From: Acanthaster planci | Taxonomy: Eukaryota > Echinodermata > Asteroidea > Valvatida > Acanthasteridae | Direction of reading: 5' to 3' | Assembly: GCF_001949145.1 (NCBI RefSeq) | Contig: NW_019091707.1 | Location: 237,111-256,615, forward strand | DNA: 19,505 nucleotides | Shown: piece by piece, positions 1 through 8,143 of the stretch | How the letters are laid out: each line of letters starts with the position of its first letter | Numbering within the stretch: position 1 is the first letter of the stretch | The notes under the pieces: model-generated | Told to the model about the DNA's origin: nothing | Databases searched by the model: none | Seen by the model: the letters and a program-made list of their open reading frames with translations, nothing else | Position numbers and translations under genes: made by a program

Positions 1-403
1 CAGTGTGGTGCACTGATGACATAGCGATTACTCAAGCTGCACACAGTCCTACTCACATAGCACAATATCAATAAATGTGGGTCTGGTTCAGCATAATTGT
101 CACCTTCACGGCCTGCTCCTGCATCACTGGTTATCTCCAATCCTGCAGGTCCTTCGTCAGCAGATGTTTCGTCATAACAGCTCCGCTGTCCACAGGAAAT
201 CTCCTCTGCTGCAGATGTCCTCTGCACTGACTCAGGATTGTTCCCTTTGTGGTACTGAATGAAAATACTTCCTCCTCATCTGTACTGCTGGGTGGGTCGA
301 CAGGCTGACTGTGGTGGTGCCCTCGCGTTGGTCGTCTGGACTATGTGGGATCTCGTCTTTGGTTCTCTGTACTTCGGTTGGGTCGCTCACTGGAGATGAA
401 ATC
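1..403 (-). mobile_element. Retrotransposon 3' region past Pol; LTR not delimited
   Basis: This stretch lies between the end of Pol and the window edge. On the minus strand it encodes short Ser/Thr/Pro/Glu-rich peptides in broken frames, compatible with a decayed Pol tail. A purine-rich stretch (minus strand GAGGAGGAAG, near 260-275) could be a polypurine tract, but no TG...CA LTR edge and no direct copy elsewhere in the window can be shown. Confidence 0.4.
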
Positions 404-765
404 TCAGGGACGAAGCAGATTGCGATGGAGAACTCTGGTCCTCCCCTCTCCTGTCTCTGGTCTCAACTCATACACTGGTAGATCTCCCTTTTGTGCAACA
501 ACCACATGCACTTTGTCTTCGAAGTAAGACTGTAGTTTCCCAGGCCCACCAGGAGGGACGCAGTTCTTCACCAAAACTCGATCGCCTGGTGCAAATGATG
601 TGTTGAGGGCTTTTCGGTAATAGTAATGTTTACTTTTTGCTGCTGACTTCTCTGCATTTCTGCGTGCAAGATTGTAAGCCTCAGTCATCCGAGCCTTCCA
701 CCTTTGAACATATTCGCCATGGTCCCTCGTCTTATTGCGTTGATCTTCCAACCCAAAGCCAGGTC
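404..765 (-). pseudogene. pol: Integrase C-terminal region and end of Pol
   Basis: Just after the deletion, RLPIDLA and then [13 protein letters not shown] are recognisable across a one-base slip near 760. They correspond to the stretch after the integrase core in Ty3/Gypsy polyproteins. The remaining ~110 residues are a helical segment (YNLARRNAEKSAAKSKHYY) and a GPY/F-like or SH3-like module: PGDRVLVKN, GPGKLQSYFEDKVHVVV, YELRPETG and RVLHRNLLRP. Such modules help target-DNA binding. The TGA at 404-406 may be a further one-base loss, since relatives commonly continue after LLRP. Confidence 0.88.
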
Positions 766-1200
766 AATCGGGAGGCGTAAATCTTGTCTGCCGCAGCACG
801 TCCAGCTTTGTTCTTAGTGGGATATGCTTGCGCATACCAAGTAAAATGATCCGTCACGACCAAAATGTACTCCTGTCCCCCGGTGCTCTGTTCCAAATGT
901 AGAAAATCAATGCTTACCAGCTCAAACGGTTAGTGACTATGTTCACCATCGGAGCTCTACCTGGTCTGGCTGGTTTCTTCTGTTTCATACAGTGACACTG
1001 TTTGGTGATGTAAGACTCGAAGTTTTCCATATGGGGTCAATAGAAACGCTCCCGGGCCAGATGAAGAACTCTATCTGTTGACAAGTGTCCCATCTTGTTG
1101 TGTAGTTCCTTGCAAACAAGTAAACGCCATTTCTGTGGTATGACTAGTTGTCTGCATTTCGTGATTTGCCAGAGAATCCCATTTTGGCCAACATTGATAG
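766..1200 (-). pseudogene. pol: Integrase zinc-binding domain and start of catalytic core
   Basis: On the minus strand the frame from about 1200 reads WRLLVCKELHNKMGHLS, giving H-x4-H. Later comes KQCHCMKQ, the Cys pair of the HHCC domain, but spaced C-x-C where C-x2-C is usual. A TGA at 1037-1039 replaces the conserved Trp codon after RFY. After another slip near 930 the core begins with [11 protein letters not shown], whose Asp codon is at 906-908, and runs through [10 protein letters not shown] to ADKIYA near 770. There the core stops: the second catalytic Asp and the Glu are absent. The function would be cDNA integration; this copy is inactive. Confidence 0.88.
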
Positions 1201-1630
1201 TTTCCATTCATGCATCATTGTGGTTGTGTCCTTTTCTTCTCCAGCCCTCTCTGCACGCTTGGGCCATTGTCCTTTAGACTTGTAGTTCAAGAACCTGGCG
1301 ATTGCTTTGTCTTCACGTTGGGCATTGTATACATGTACATCAGTTTGACTGAACTTCTGGATCCCATCTGGCAGCTGATCCTCCAGTTGATCCATCGTGT
1401 CAGAGTTCACGGCCAGGCAGTTTACAAATGCAAACTCTCTCTGTTCTTGAACCTGCAAGCCCTGTACACATGCTTGGATTACAGCTGGGAAAATTTCTTC
1501 AGTATACAACTCTTCAAGATTTTCAGCTGACATCCACATTCTTGAAATTGCATCGGCATCTCCATTTTCTCTTCCAGGTCCATATTTGATACTGAAGTTA
1601 AAATCTGCCAGTTTTCCCACCCATCGATGA
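1144..1630 (-). pseudogene. pol: RNase H end and linker to integrase
   Basis: After the slip near 1630 this frame continues RNase H with [15 protein letters not shown] and then ENGDADAISR. This is the typical end of Ty3/Gypsy RNase H, with the last catalytic Asp in DADAISR. An acidic, helical linker of about 110 residues follows and leads towards the integrase zinc domain. The frame is lost again near 1190. From there the HHCC domain is in another frame, and the last residues of this ORF are off-frame. Confidence 0.85.
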
Positions 1631-3115
1631 CCAATGGCGTTCAGTTTGGCTTGTACTCAGGATGTATGTGAGGGGATTATTGTCGGTATAGACGGTGAAT
1701 GATTTCGCATTGTACAAGTAATCCCTGAAGTGGTCCATGGTCGCACACTTTAATGCCAGAAACTCAAGTTTCCCTGAGTGCAAGTGATAGTTTTTCTTGG
1801 CTGGCGTCAGTGACCGAGAACCATAGGCTATTGTCTTCATTCTGTCCCCTTGCTGCTGATAGACTACCGCACCAAGTCCCTCTTGAGACGCATCAGTATG
1901 TAGCACGAACGGGAGACTGAAATCTGGGTAGCTCATCACCGGTTGACTTGATAGTTCATCTAGGAATGAGTTCAGTACTTGTTGATGTTGGGGCAGCCAT
2001 TGGATCGGCATCTTGAATGAAAGCTGCCCTTGTTTTGTCCTTCTTGTGTTGTTTTTCTGTTTCACTTCACTTCCATTGGCTTTCGAGGCTTCAGTAGACT
2101 TTTGTACATGTACATGTACAAGATTTTGTACATGTTCTTCGAAACTTGCACTGTACACTATTATATCGTCAAGGTAGACTTCACATATTTGGTGATTGAG
2201 TCCATCCAGTATGTGTTCCATGCAATGTTGGTACGTGGCCGGTGCGTTCTTAAGTCCGAATGGAATCCTGACCCACTCATGTAGGCCCCAGGGGGTAACC
2301 AAAGCCGTTTTGTGCCGACTACCTTCATGCATGTACCCCTGGTGGTAAGCCTTGCCTTGGTCAAGTGTACCGAACCATTGGTTTCCTCCCAGGCCATCTA
2401 AGACATCTTGAATACGAGGTATCGGGTGGCGGTCATCAACAGTTTTCCTATTGAGGTCGCGATAATCTACACAGAGACACAATCCTCCGCATTTCTTCCT
2501 CACACACACGACAGGTGATGCGTAAGGCGACTGGGATTTTACAATCCATTCCCTTTCTATCAAATCCTGTAGATAGGCTTTCACTTCCTGATAGAGGGGT
2601 CGTGGGATGGACTGATAGGTTCGCTGTACTTGGACATCATCTGTTAAGTGAATCTTCATCTGCAATTCTGGGATGGACCCCACATCGCTCTCAGGTTTTG
2701 CGAAACTTGAAGATTCTTCCTGCAACATCTTTAACGCCGTTTCTTTCTGGGTTTCACTCAGGTTGGACAGGTCAAATGATTCCCACACGGATGGTTCACT
2801 CTCAGGGGTCAGTGCCTCATCCTTTTCACTGTCTCTAACTGTGAAACCATTCACACTGGGTTGTGGATTTATTCCACCAGAGCAAACTGAGCGTGTCAGT
2901 CGTAAATGTCCCAACAAAGTGCATGGCAGAAGGATGATGTCTTTGTATGTATGGTTCTTCACTGGGATTTTCACACGACTAGTGGATCCCTTTTTCAGCT
3001 GGACAATGCACTCGTCAAGCTGCAAGCCATCCGGTAAATCGCCCAGGATATTCGGCTCGAACACTAACTCTTGTCTCGTGTAGGGGACCAGTGCGAATAA
3101 TACAGGTGACTTCAA
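1598..3115 (-). pseudogene. pol: Reverse transcriptase and RNase H with thumb deletion
   Basis: The 505-codon open frame contains RT fingers and palm: [10 protein letters not shown] at about residue 217, motif A with D252 (LDQGKAYHQ), [12 protein letters not shown] at about 285, and the YLDD catalytic box at 314-317. RNase H follows with D408 (HTDAS), E451 and D478 (YTDNN). Only about 90 residues separate YLDD from D408. Ty3/Gypsy enzymes need roughly twice that, so the thumb and connection are mostly gone. The junction lies at an ACATGTACATGT run (2102-2121). The first 20 or so residues are out of the ancestral frame, and the true frame enters near 3065. The last 15 residues are also off-frame after a slip near 1630. 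By family this would copy element RNA into DNA; this copy should be inactive. Confidence 0.93.
2102..2121. repeat. ACATGTACATGT microsatellite inside the RT gene
   Basis: TTGTACATGTACATGTACAA interrupts the RT reading frame, encoding LVHVHVQ on the minus strand, exactly where the thumb subdomain is missing. The same palindromic hexamer pair recurs through the rest of the window. Confidence 0.85.
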
Positions 3116-3512
3116 CAGTCCGGTTCTTTGGGATGGTGAGAGGTGACTTTCCCGTCCTTGTTACTCCAAAATCATCTGGGTTATTCTCACGGATGAGGTT
3201 AACTATGGTGGTCAACCCCCTTTTCGTCTGTTTCAGAAAGGCTGCTGACAACAATCCCAAAAGACTGTCATCACTGGAGGACAGGTGAATAATCTCCTCA
3301 ATTACATGTACGTTATAACCAATTATTGGTTCAGGTACGTCATCCCTGGTGACCAGAAATGGGACAGTCATTTCCTTGGTGTGGCCCTCACGGTTGAATG
3401 CAAGTCGTAAAGGTGTCCACCCCTCAAATGGTACGGGTGTCCCATTCGCTGCTGTGAGTTGGAAATCTAGGTCAACAAGGTACTTGGTACTTCGCAGGTC
3501 AGCCTCGGGCAA
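3065..3512 (-). pseudogene. pol: Protease C-terminal part and protease-RT linker
   Basis: This reading frame carries on the protease after a one-base shift. It begins with STKYLVDLDFQ, runs through a flap-like stretch with GWTPLRLAF, and reaches PIIGYNVHVI, the counterpart of the ILG motif that closes retropepsin folds. It then enters a linker (IPKNRTVEV) leading towards RT. Near 3065 the frame slips again: the residues before it continue the linker, and those after it ([10 protein letters not shown]) lie in the frame of the RT ORF. Family knowledge says this protease would process Gag-Pol. Here it is split over two frames and should be inactive. Confidence 0.78.
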
Positions 3513-3862
3513 ACTTGGTCAGCCACCATGGCCACTTGCGAAGCGGTGTCCCACAAGACCCCAGAGGGCCTCCCTTCTAAAGTGCAGAGGACCATGCATT
3601 TTTGGCCGACTAGTTTTATGAGGTTGTCGTGGTGTTTTGGTGTGATATGACATACCATAGTTCTGTTGCAGTTCTTTTTCCCGGCATGAGCTGGACGATT
3701 TAACTCCTGCAACTGACAACAAATTTTCTTGTGCTCACTCCTGTTGTTGCGCTGGCAACCCTTGGAACAGTATGAAGTATTATGACAGTCTGAACAAAGT
3801 TTCATGTTCTTGATCAAATCCATTTTTCCACATCCAAAACATCTTAGGGACTTTTCTGCTAG
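3467..3862 (-). pseudogene. pol: Pol N-terminus: MYND-type zinc finger followed by protease active-site strand
   Basis: The frame is the same as the gag knuckle and is separated from it only by the TAG at 3863-3865. From 3841 down to about 3719 the residues follow the MYND pattern: C-x2-C, x11, C-x2-C-x5-C-x3-C-Q-x7-H-x3-C, including YCSKGCQ. MYND fingers usually mediate protein-protein contacts. About 45 residues later comes an aspartic-protease active-site strand with D-T-A-S (LWDTASQV), the form also used by retroviral-type proteases. The frame then leaves the protease near 3510, and the protease continues in the next entry. Neither a separate start codon nor a frameshift is needed to link gag and pol, which points to stop-codon readthrough in the intact ancestor. 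Confidence 0.8.
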
Positions 3863-4335
3863 CTACTTCTCGTCCCCCAGGAGTAGCTGTTTGTCGTTTC
3901 CCTGCCATCCACGTCGACATCCACGTGCGTAGTGCTCGGTGCTTCCACACTTGAAACAATGATTGCACCCCTCTGGCTTTCCTGCTTCTTCACACTGGGC
4001 ACAGGATGGACGCTTCTTGCTGTTTCTGGTATGTCTTGTTTCTTTGGGTCCTTGTTCTGCTGCAGGACTGCAATCGATGCCTTCAGCTCCCTTATCTCCT
4101 TGACCAAATTCTCCACACCATCAGGACTCTGCAAGTCATCAGAACTGATGCTGCTGACCTTAACTTTCGACCCTCGCTTCTGAAGACACTTCTCCTCCAG
4201 ACTAGTCTCCACATTCAGTAGCTCCTCGTCAGTGATATGGGTTTTTTCCAAATATTGCCTCATTTCTCCCTTGAGATTTGGGGCTAACCCCGTAGTTGGG
4301 GAAGGGTGATTTCCGCTCGTCCCTCCAGGTAGCTT
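3863..4335 (-). pseudogene. gag: Gag C-terminal part with CCHC zinc knuckle
   Basis: The upstream part (about 4335-4045) encodes a hydrophilic stretch with a helical segment containing EIRELKASIAVLQ, likely a short coiled coil at the end of capsid. A one-base frame change near 4045 leads into a basic stretch and a perfect C-x2-C-x4-H-x4-C knuckle at 3917-3958 (C-FK-C-GSTE-H-YARG-C). This is the nucleocapsid RNA-binding signature. The CxxC of PSCAQCEE lies just before it. The frame ends with TAG at 3863-3865. Matrix and most of capsid are absent, so this is a fragment. Function by family: packaging of element RNA in virus-like particles. Confidence 0.85.
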
Positions 4336-4439
4336 CGAGATGAGAGAAAACACGAGACAGGTGTTGATGAGTGATGAGTGCGCGGAGAAAGATAATGGCC
4401 AAGATGAGACAGCAGTGAAAGTAGTGATGGTGTGAGTGC

Positions 4440-4870
4440 AGTGAACCGTGCAAGACTGAGTACTGTACGAATGCTGATGATTTGATGAGTGAGGGAAAAC
4501 AGGAAAAGATAGTGTACGTGATTGAGAGAAAGAAGCGTGGGGAGTACTGTATGTATTTCAGTATGATATTGATAAGGATAAGTATGAGTACACAAGAAAA
4601 CAAATAGATGAAGACTGGGAAAATGGAGATTTGAAAGAGGTGGATTTGTGTGCAAAGGATGTGATAGGATGTGAGATTGAGTCTGTATGGTTGGATGGGG
4701 ATGGAGAAGAAGTGTGGTATAAAAGACAAGTGCTAGGAGTGGGAGAGAATGGATTGTTTAATGTGGAGTGTAAGCTGGTTGAGGGTGATGAAGATGATGA
4801 TTGGGAGTGTGAAGTCCTGGCCGAGCCCCTGATGGATGACTACGCAAATAGAGAAGTGAGGTTTGTTTAA
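4440..4870 (+). CDS. Acidic ORF fragment with two Tudor/chromo-like repeats
   Basis: The clearest frame runs upstream of 4561 to the TAA at 4868-4870. It contains YDIDKDKYEYTR...EDWENGDLKEV, then IESVWLDGDGEEVWYKRQVLG...PLMDDYANREVRFV. Both parts have a Tyr/Trp-rich beta pattern ending in a DWENGDL / DDYANRE helix-like tail, so I read them as two copies of one small Tudor/chromo-like module. The start of copy 1 (IVYVIERKKRGEY, near 4510-4550) is in another frame, either through a one-base slip or because TATTTCAG near 4560 is a splice acceptor. This may be the last exon of a plus-strand gene convergent with the split gene. Codon use and acidic composition look coding; the function is unknown. 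The annotated start is arbitrary. Confidence 0.6.
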
Positions 4871-5101
4871 AGCCCTGTCCGCACTGGACACAGTAGATGT
4901 AATTTTGGGGTATTGCAGCATTTTAAATGGAAATAGCACAAAAACATCATATATGGTGTTCCAAAACAAAATCATATACTGAAAGCGTAGTTGCTCCGTA
5001 CAGTCTCAGTAAAATTTTTCCATATAAACGCCCAAGTTCAGACGCTGAAAATATTTGCCCATTTCTTTCTTCAAAATTTAAAACCCAGTGCAGACAGGGC
5101 T
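4871..5101. mobile_element. MITE, 231 bp, PIF/Harbinger-like, TAA target duplication
   Basis: The left end AGCCCTGTCCGCACTGG (4871-4887) is matched inversely by AGCCCTGTCTGCACTGG read from 5101 back to 5085, 16 of 17 identical. TAA flanks both sides (4868-4870 and 5102-5104). A 3-bp TWA duplication with short terminal inverted repeats is the habit of PIF/Harbinger elements. The interior is A/T-rich without a credible ORF, so this is non-autonomous. Confidence 0.82.
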
Positions 5102-5900
5102 TAAAATGTCCGTTCCATTGTGCGTGTGGGGGTGGTAGGTGTGGATGTGAGTCTGTGCTGCATGAGATAGCTGTCCTATATGTGAGAGGAACGTGGTGTA
5201 TACCTCTACTTCAAGCTGTGCAGAAAATTCAAACATGTATGTATCTCTTACTTCTGGAAAAAATCTGGAAAAAACATAAAAAAATAATAATGGAAAAAAA
5301 TTTTTTTAATAAAAATACAAAAAATTTACACGCCGAAAAACGTTGTGTATTTCATCATGTGATTGTGGAGCATAGTCCAATGGAGCCTTGTCTTTGTGAG
5401 TGCAAAACTGAAAAACAGACAAATAAAAAAAATGGCTGATATAGGGCATAGTTTTACAACTTGTTCTAAATGAGATTTATGTACAGGCATTGTAAAGATT
5501 GAAGTGCAGTGCAGTGGTAACAGATACATACAGTAAGTCCACACAAACTTTTCTTACTGGTTTGTCATTCAAGTCCAAAATGTGCTACTTTTATTGATAA
5601 CAGTAACAAAGTTTGACGAAAGCATAAACAGTACTTCAATGTAAAATTCACAGGGATTTTTGATAGTCCCAATTGTGTGGCATTTGTTTGTTATAGCTTC
5701 ATGTGCTGTTCAGTTTGTGCTCATAAATTGTGCTCATACCTGTACATGTAAGAATTCAGAATTGGTACTTCTTAAATTCCATCCCATGGCAACCTATCAC
5801 ATGATGGGGGGGGGCATGTGATACCATGTCATGGACAATTGCGTTTACATGCTGTCATGCCAGCAATGCGACATTGCTTCATTTTCAATCTTTGCAAATG
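5102..5900. other. Non-coding stretch between MITE and split gene
   Basis: No coding region is supported here. It holds an A-rich low-complexity block (about 5260-5340) and a perfect 9-bp inverted repeat, TATCACATG at 5795-5803 and CATGTGATA at 5815-5823, with a loop containing nine G. ORFs that cross the MITE into this stretch are composition artefacts. Confidence 0.6.
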
Positions 5901-5994
5901 AAGTCTTATTTGCAATTTGTATAATTATTGTGATAAATTACTGTGGCATGACGAAGGTAAACATGTAATTGGTGGTCCTTGAAATGAAGTTCCC

Positions 5995-6120
5995 AGGTCT
6001 GGGAGATGCGGTTCGTGTGGGAGGTGTGGCTGGTCTGGGAGGTGCGGCTGGTCTGGGGGATGCGATTGGTCTGGTAGATGCAGTTGTTCTGGGAGATACG
6101 GCTGATCTGGAAGATGCGTT
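5995..6120. repeat. Minisatellite, seven 18-nt units
   Basis: Seven units of TGGTCTGGGAGATGCGGC type fill 5995-6012, 6013-6030, 6031-6048, 6049-6066, 6067-6084, 6085-6102 and 6103-6120, each differing at a few positions. Since 18 is a multiple of 3, the minus strand reads as hexapeptide repeats in more than one frame (for example PDQPHL). It lies exactly where the C-terminal part of the split gene would be expected. Confidence 0.9.
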
Positions 6121-6149
6121 GGGTAGACCAAAGGTTGGGAATGCAGGTT

Positions 6150-6370
6150 AAAGTCTGGCAGACGTCTGTTGCGCGGAAGATGAGAATGGTGGTGTACATG
6201 GCTGTGCCACTGTAGCTGATTGTGAGTGGATGCTTAGTGGCAAAGGGAAAGATCTTGCTTTCTTGGACCGATAAAAACCCCTTCTCAGTGATGTGGAATA
6301 TGTCCCTTAACCTAGAAAAAAGTTCTCTGTGTGCCCCTTGCTCCTCAAATCCATCGAGCACATCAATCAA
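6150..6370 (-). pseudogene. Last recognisable piece of the split gene
   Basis: The frame with IDVLDGFEEQGAHRELFSRL is helical and plausible to about 6290. Further down (GFLSVQESKIFPFATKHP) it loses resemblance to anything I recognise and runs into the 18-nt minisatellite. The conserved C-terminal block with a Glu motif (GEQGAES-like in relatives as I remember them) is not found down to 4870. Confidence 0.4.
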
Positions 6371-6390
6371 CTGTTATGATTGATTTAAAA

Positions 6391-6633
6391 TTATCTTGCA
6401 GTGATCGCAACAAAACTCTGTGAATGATAGCCCTGCTTTTTTACCCCCAGGTCGTTTTCCAGCACTTCACCGAGTCTCTTTTCCAGGGGCCCCATTTTAG
6501 ATTTCACTTCATCATATATCTTCTGAAGGGCACCCTTCCTTTTGTCCCATCCCATTTTTATTTGTCCTACCCTCTCTTTTAGCCTATCTACAACTATTTC
6601 CTGCTTCCACACAACATCCTTAACACTTAACAA
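6391..6633 (-). pseudogene. Second coiled coil and YHSQSF segment
   Basis: Directly after the PHD finger, one base out of frame, the minus strand encodes LSVKDVVWKQEIVVDRLKER, a run of charged heptads, then LGVKKQGYHSQSF. The YHSQSF segment matches a conserved YHxxxFxGN-type block that I recall following the zinc finger in related hypothetical proteins. In this copy FVGDHC would need another one-base slip near 6400. Below it, in shifted frame, QLIDVLDGFEEQGAHRELFS and RLRDIFHIT (about 6370-6290) continue the helical character. Confidence 0.6.
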
Positions 6634-7008
6634 TTCTCTTCCCCCTTACAAACTGGACAATTTTTCTTCTCCATATCAACACCCTTTAATCTGACACAAT
6701 CTTTATGAAACCATCCTTTTTCTCGCCCATTACCACACTCATCACACTGAAACCATTCCACATCTCCTTCAACCTCTCCTTCCATTACAGCGACAGCGCA
6801 AGCAGAAAAATCACATGGATCACATTCACCCCTACCTCTTCGTCCTCTTCTCACCTTCCGGAATTCCTCTAACAACCTCTCTTCATATTTCAAGTCTTTC
6901 GCTGCTCGGCTGTGCTCTCTCTCGCCCATTTTAGCCTCAATAGACAACTCCTGCCACTTATCATTTAATTTATCATCCACTGCCCTCAGGTCCCCTTGAT
7001 CAGTGTCC
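6627..7008 (-). CDS. Exon 8: coiled coil and C4HC3 PHD finger
   Basis: After an acceptor-like GTTTGTGTAG| (7009) the frame gives a charged coiled coil (DDKLNDKWQELSIEAKMGER... EERLLEEFRKV), an Arg/Gly patch and a zinc finger. The ligands, numbered in the 129-residue frame starting at 7016, are C65, C68, C91, C94, H104, C107, C120 and C123, with WFQCDEC and GWFHKDC. That is the C4HC3 order and spacing of PHD fingers, which usually read histone H3 tails. In related proteins I remember a zinc finger of this kind inserted between two coiled coils. The frame stops just after CPVCKGEENC, where a one-base slip leads into the next block. Confidence 0.75.
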
Positions 7009-7091
7009 CTACACAAACACTCAATATTTCTTTAGAACCTTACAACAAGACCTAACATAATATGTAAGATGGGTGGAGCTATATACGTGTA

Positions 7092-7832
7092 TGTGCATTA
7101 GATCATGGATGATTGGCAAGATAGGCTCGCTGGAGATAGAGTTGTGGTATGGGCCATTTGTCTTGGTGTTACCACCCCTCCTAGGATCTGCCTTTTTATC
7201 GGCAAGATCCTGGACAATCTCCTCAGGTTCTCTTTGCTAGTACCATGATGGATTGTCCATCCAGCCCTCGCCAGCCTCATCCCTGATTTTAGGGGAGTGG
7301 GCATCTTTACCTGTGGCAAGGCTGAGAGGGGTACATAACACCAAAGGCATGGGTAGGATGCATTAGAACCCATGTGGCCCATACCCTTTGTTAAAAACTT
7401 GTAATCCCCAGCCAAACAAATGCATATTTTATTTGTCCCCAACCCTTAATTGTGAATTTCTTTGGAGCTGTAAAATCTGTTGTTTGAAAGGAGAGAAAAT
7501 CATGGCCATATTATACAAATCAGTTGCATTATGGAGGGCAAGAATATCTGTTTAATCGGCTGAATTACTTTGATTGAAGTTACATATCCGGCACGCAAGT
7601 TTGGTGCCCGGCCCCCCTTTATCCCCTAGAACTTTTATCCATACTTCTCCCCGAAAATTGGTGCTGTACCAGACATCCCCTGCTTCCATGTGGCTCCCGA
7701 TGAGATTCTCAACGTGGCTTGTCAGATTTCGGATGCGCATGTAAGCCACATCAGTTGGAGATGACGAGCCAACGTTCTTCTTCATCTGCAGCTCCCCCAG
7801 CTCGGTGGTCGTCTCTGATATATCATGACAAC
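7092..7832 (-). pseudogene. Exon 7: GDKGG and GDYKFL...CLWC domain (RAG1/Transib-like DDE?)
   Basis: Acceptor TCATTTTAG|GT opens a frame with ETTTELGELQMKKN, HVENLIGSHME and WIKVLGDKGGPGTKLACRIC, whose Asp is at 7621-7623. A TAA near 7554 and a frame change follow. The next good frame has KKFTIKGLGTNKICICLAGD, with Asp at 7404-7406, then YKFLTKGMGHMGSNASYPCL and WC. The two Cys codons are at 7347-7349 and 7338-7340. Later, in another frame, come KADPRRGGNTKTNGPYHN and EPILPIIHDL. In RAG1 the second catalytic Asp (D708) is followed by zinc-ligand Cys at +19 and +22; here the spacing is also +19 and +22. That makes an RNase H-fold DDE core with a ZnC2 insertion plausible. The Glu-bearing C-terminal part is not seen in the window. 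Confidence 0.58.
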
Positions 7833-8143
7833 CTAAAATGATGATAATAATGCAAATCAAAGTTTTGAGAATGGAAATTTTACTTAAATCTCAGTGCAAA
7901 TATCCATTGTGGATAACTTGTCCTTTCAATCTACATCAGTCAAGGGACCATGTAAAACACTTTATAGTCACTAAACATGACTGTTGGTATTACTTGATTG
8001 ATTAGATTTGACGACCAGTTGCCTGCGTTCTTCTTTTTGAGTTAATTTAATTGATCTCAGCACCTGTCGCAATGATTATCTGTCTTGGGAGATGCTATTT
8101 TTGACTGCCTGTGACTATTATAAGTGCTACCGAAGCGAGTTAC

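Larger units (their letters stand above)
1..4335 (-). mobile_element. Ty3/Gypsy LTR retrotransposon, defective and 5'-truncated
   Basis: Reading on the minus strand, the block shows gag zinc knuckle, MYND finger, aspartic protease, reverse transcriptase, RNase H and integrase. The RT-RNase H-integrase order is that of the Ty3/Gypsy (Metaviridae) group. The gag N-terminal half is missing; recognisable coding stops near 4335, beside an unrelated plus-strand ORF. The frame is broken near 4045, 3510, 3065, 1630, 1190, 930 and 760. There is also a TGA at 1037-1039, and two internal deletions remove the RT thumb and the integrase core. No complete LTR pair is visible, because the window starts before the 3' LTR can be recognised. 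This copy cannot be autonomous. Assignment to Ty3/Gypsy is secure; the clade within it is not determined. Confidence 0.93.

Noticed and set aside
1210-3083. Several plus-strand ORFs of 60-136 aa over the retrotransposon
   Set aside because: All lie antisense to pol and carry no domain; they are shadows.
4229-4729. Minus-strand ORFs (166 and 123 aa) across 4229-4729
   Set aside because: They are antisense to the acidic Tudor-like ORF; the apparent hydrophobic or His-rich peptides are shadows of its GAT/GAG-rich codons.
4927-5439. 170-aa plus-strand ORF with Cys-rich stretch
   Set aside because: It starts inside the MITE, crosses its TIR and ends in poly-A low-complexity DNA; no ancestral frame is plausible.
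5969-6151. Gly/Val/Leu-rich plus-strand ORF
   Set aside because: It is only the translation of the 18-nt minisatellite.
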